In this document: one piece after another, positions 62,587-64,000 of the stretch | How positions within the stretch are numbered: position 1 is the stretch's first letter | Layout of the letters: each line of letters begins with the position of its first letter | Source of the DNA: Casuarius casuarius | Lineage: Eukaryota; Chordata; Aves; Casuariiformes; Casuariidae | Length of the DNA: 64,000 bases | Assembly (NCBI GenBank): GCA_003342895.1 | Contig: PTFA01000011.1 | Location: 1,322,629-1,386,628 of the forward strand | Direction: 5' to 3' | Program-made: the position numbers and the translations under genes | Notes under the pieces: model-generated | Told to the model about the DNA's origin: nothing | Database searches by the model: none | Seen by the model: the letters and a program-made list of their open reading frames with translations, nothing else

Positions 62587-64000
62587 AAAAATATACACAC
62601 TTCACTCCTAAGCCAAAATATCTGTAAAGCAGTAGCTATTTTTTATTCACTTGCACAAATATATCTATGATATTTTAGGATCTCTGGCTTCAGTTGCAAA
62701 AAGTTAAGTAACACACCTTATTCCTAGAGATCTGCTTGCGTTATTGATGATGCCTTTTACCAAAAGGAAAACAAGTAAGAGGGCAGTCTAGCTTCTGCTT
62801 TAATCATAGCATGCAGTGAGGAAAAGTGTCTGCCAAACAAGGAAGGTATGGGTCAAAACAGGAATAAAGGAGGACATTGGCACGACAGCTAAACTCGAGT
62901 CCAAAGACTGCTGAAAACTTGTGATCTGTGCTGATGTGTGAGAACAGCTTTTAAATGCAGTGCAATTCCTGTTTGTTNCCCTCATTTGTGTTGCAGCACA
63001 CCAGACCCCCAGCAGCCTGAAGATGATTTNTCTGAAAGGGTGAACGGGAACTATCCACCGACAGGGAAATCTCCTTGCTGATTCATTCACCGTGATATTC
63101 AGATGCGTACCCTTCTGGTCCTCAGGATTTTAAAGGGTTTAACTATCTTCAGTGGCTCTCCTGCCATGGTATATCATAGTCATCTGTCAATCTAACAGTT
63201 CTTCGGATGTCTGCTGGAGATTGACATTGCTTAGGAAGTAGGACTGGAGCTGGAAGGCGATTTGGAGGTTCGGTACGCTGAGAGATCTTCCTTATAGCAG
63301 GGGACAAAGTTTGGTCTGCCCATGTGGCATCATCAAACGCCGTCAGCTATACTTAGGGGACTCGGTTCATTTCAAACAACTGAGCCTTTCTGGCTTCAAG
63401 AGCAGCAGACACAGTGTTTGCTATTCCTGGAAAACATTACAGTCTTCAAGCTTGATTTATATATACAAAATAAAATCATATTAAACTACGTGCATGGGTC
63501 TTGAGAGAGAGATGGTGGAAGTATATTTTACTTCCAGGTACCATAGTTCAAATAGAGAGCTAGGTTGATAGTGACTCTTAAGTCTATCTTATTAAACTTC
63601 TGATCTCTTGGTGGCCTCTGTCACTAGGATATTATATGATTAAACNCAAAAACTGAAACTCCCATTAACAGTACCCTAAACAAAGGGGCAGCCAAATAAT
63701 TCGGTGTCCAAAGTTTGGCCCTGGCCCCTCAACAGAGAGAGGGGACTTGGCTGCTACCCTGTGTCTAATTCTGCTCTTGCTCTCCTTGGCTGGCCATGCG
63801 AGAGACTTGAAGCTTTTGAGCTAGGAAGTACTGTGAAAGCCATAAAGCTATTTAGTGCCNAGAACAAGCTTCTGATTTGCCTCTCTTGTTTCAGCTAGTG
63901 CCAGTTTTGTGATGCTTATCCAGAAGAATTTGGATAAATGGGCTGTGAGTATCTTCTATTTGTTGCAGCGATAGGGGCTTGTGAGGCTAAAATAAATGTA

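Larger units (their letters stand above)
55320..64000. other. Intergenic stretch to window end, no gene recognised
   Basis: It includes two AT-rich blocks with octamer or homeodomain words (56955-57170 and about 58690-58960), a GC-richer patch at 60620-60990, a perfect GC-rich inverted repeat at 62138-62159, a TTTG repeat at 62323-62347 and an interrupted TA microsatellite at 62553-62586. Open frames (for example 60418-60813 and 60629-60970) overlap on opposite strands across the GC-rich patch and contain an ambiguous base; I see no domain. Single N bases are common here. Confidence 0.5.

Noticed and set aside
1..64000. tRNA genes, CRISPR arrays, bacterial-type operons, endogenous retroviruses
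   Set aside because: No box A/B tRNA promoter words in order, no regularly spaced repeats, and no gag, pol or env-like translations were seen; the only reverse transcriptase is LINE-type.

Overview
This is a vertebrate nuclear window. The only protein-coding sequence I can identify with confidence is the 3' end of EPHA6, an ephrin-A receptor tyrosine kinase, on the + strand. A sauropsid, most likely a bird, is suggested by three things: the predicted C-terminus is very close to the mammalian EPHA6 C-terminus as I recall it, recognisable interspersed repeats are almost absent, and the one clear transposon relic is a CR1-type LINE. There are no L1 or Alu-like elements. I cannot name the species.

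Layout. Positions 1-10383 are intron of EPHA6, whose earlier exons (ligand-binding, fibronectin, transmembrane and kinase parts) lie to the left of the window. The penultimate exon (10384-10539) and the last coding exon (11906-12011) together encode most of the cytoplasmic SAM domain and the C-terminal PDZ-ligand tail. A 1.37 kb intron separates them. The 3' UTR starts at 12012. It has a good proximal poly(A) signal at 12579 and a distal candidate at 15497, so the UTR could be about 0.6 kb or about 3.5 kb long.

From about 15.5 kb to 64 kb I find no gene that I can name. This looks like a long intergenic stretch downstream of EPHA6. It holds a decayed CR1-like reverse transcriptase fragment (minus strand, 17523-17880), homopolymer tracts, a TA microsatellite and several G-quadruplex-type motifs. 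It also holds a GC-rich, CpG-containing block at 25.7-26.0 kb and a few AT-rich blocks dense in homeodomain and octamer words that could be regulatory. Two splice-site-bounded open segments (25499-25604 plus, 33409-33485 minus) resemble exons of unknown transcripts. A poly(A) tract at 42431, with AATAAA 21 bases upstream, resembles the tail of a retrocopied RNA.

The many short open frames elsewhere look like chance: they have no recognised domain, no consistent splice structure and no sensible composition. About 36 isolated single N bases are scattered through the window and concentrated in its last 16 kb. None falls in the EPHA6 exons. I did not find a convincing previously undescribed system. 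The most useful leads are the two orphan exon-like segments, the possible retrocopy tail and the enhancer-like blocks.
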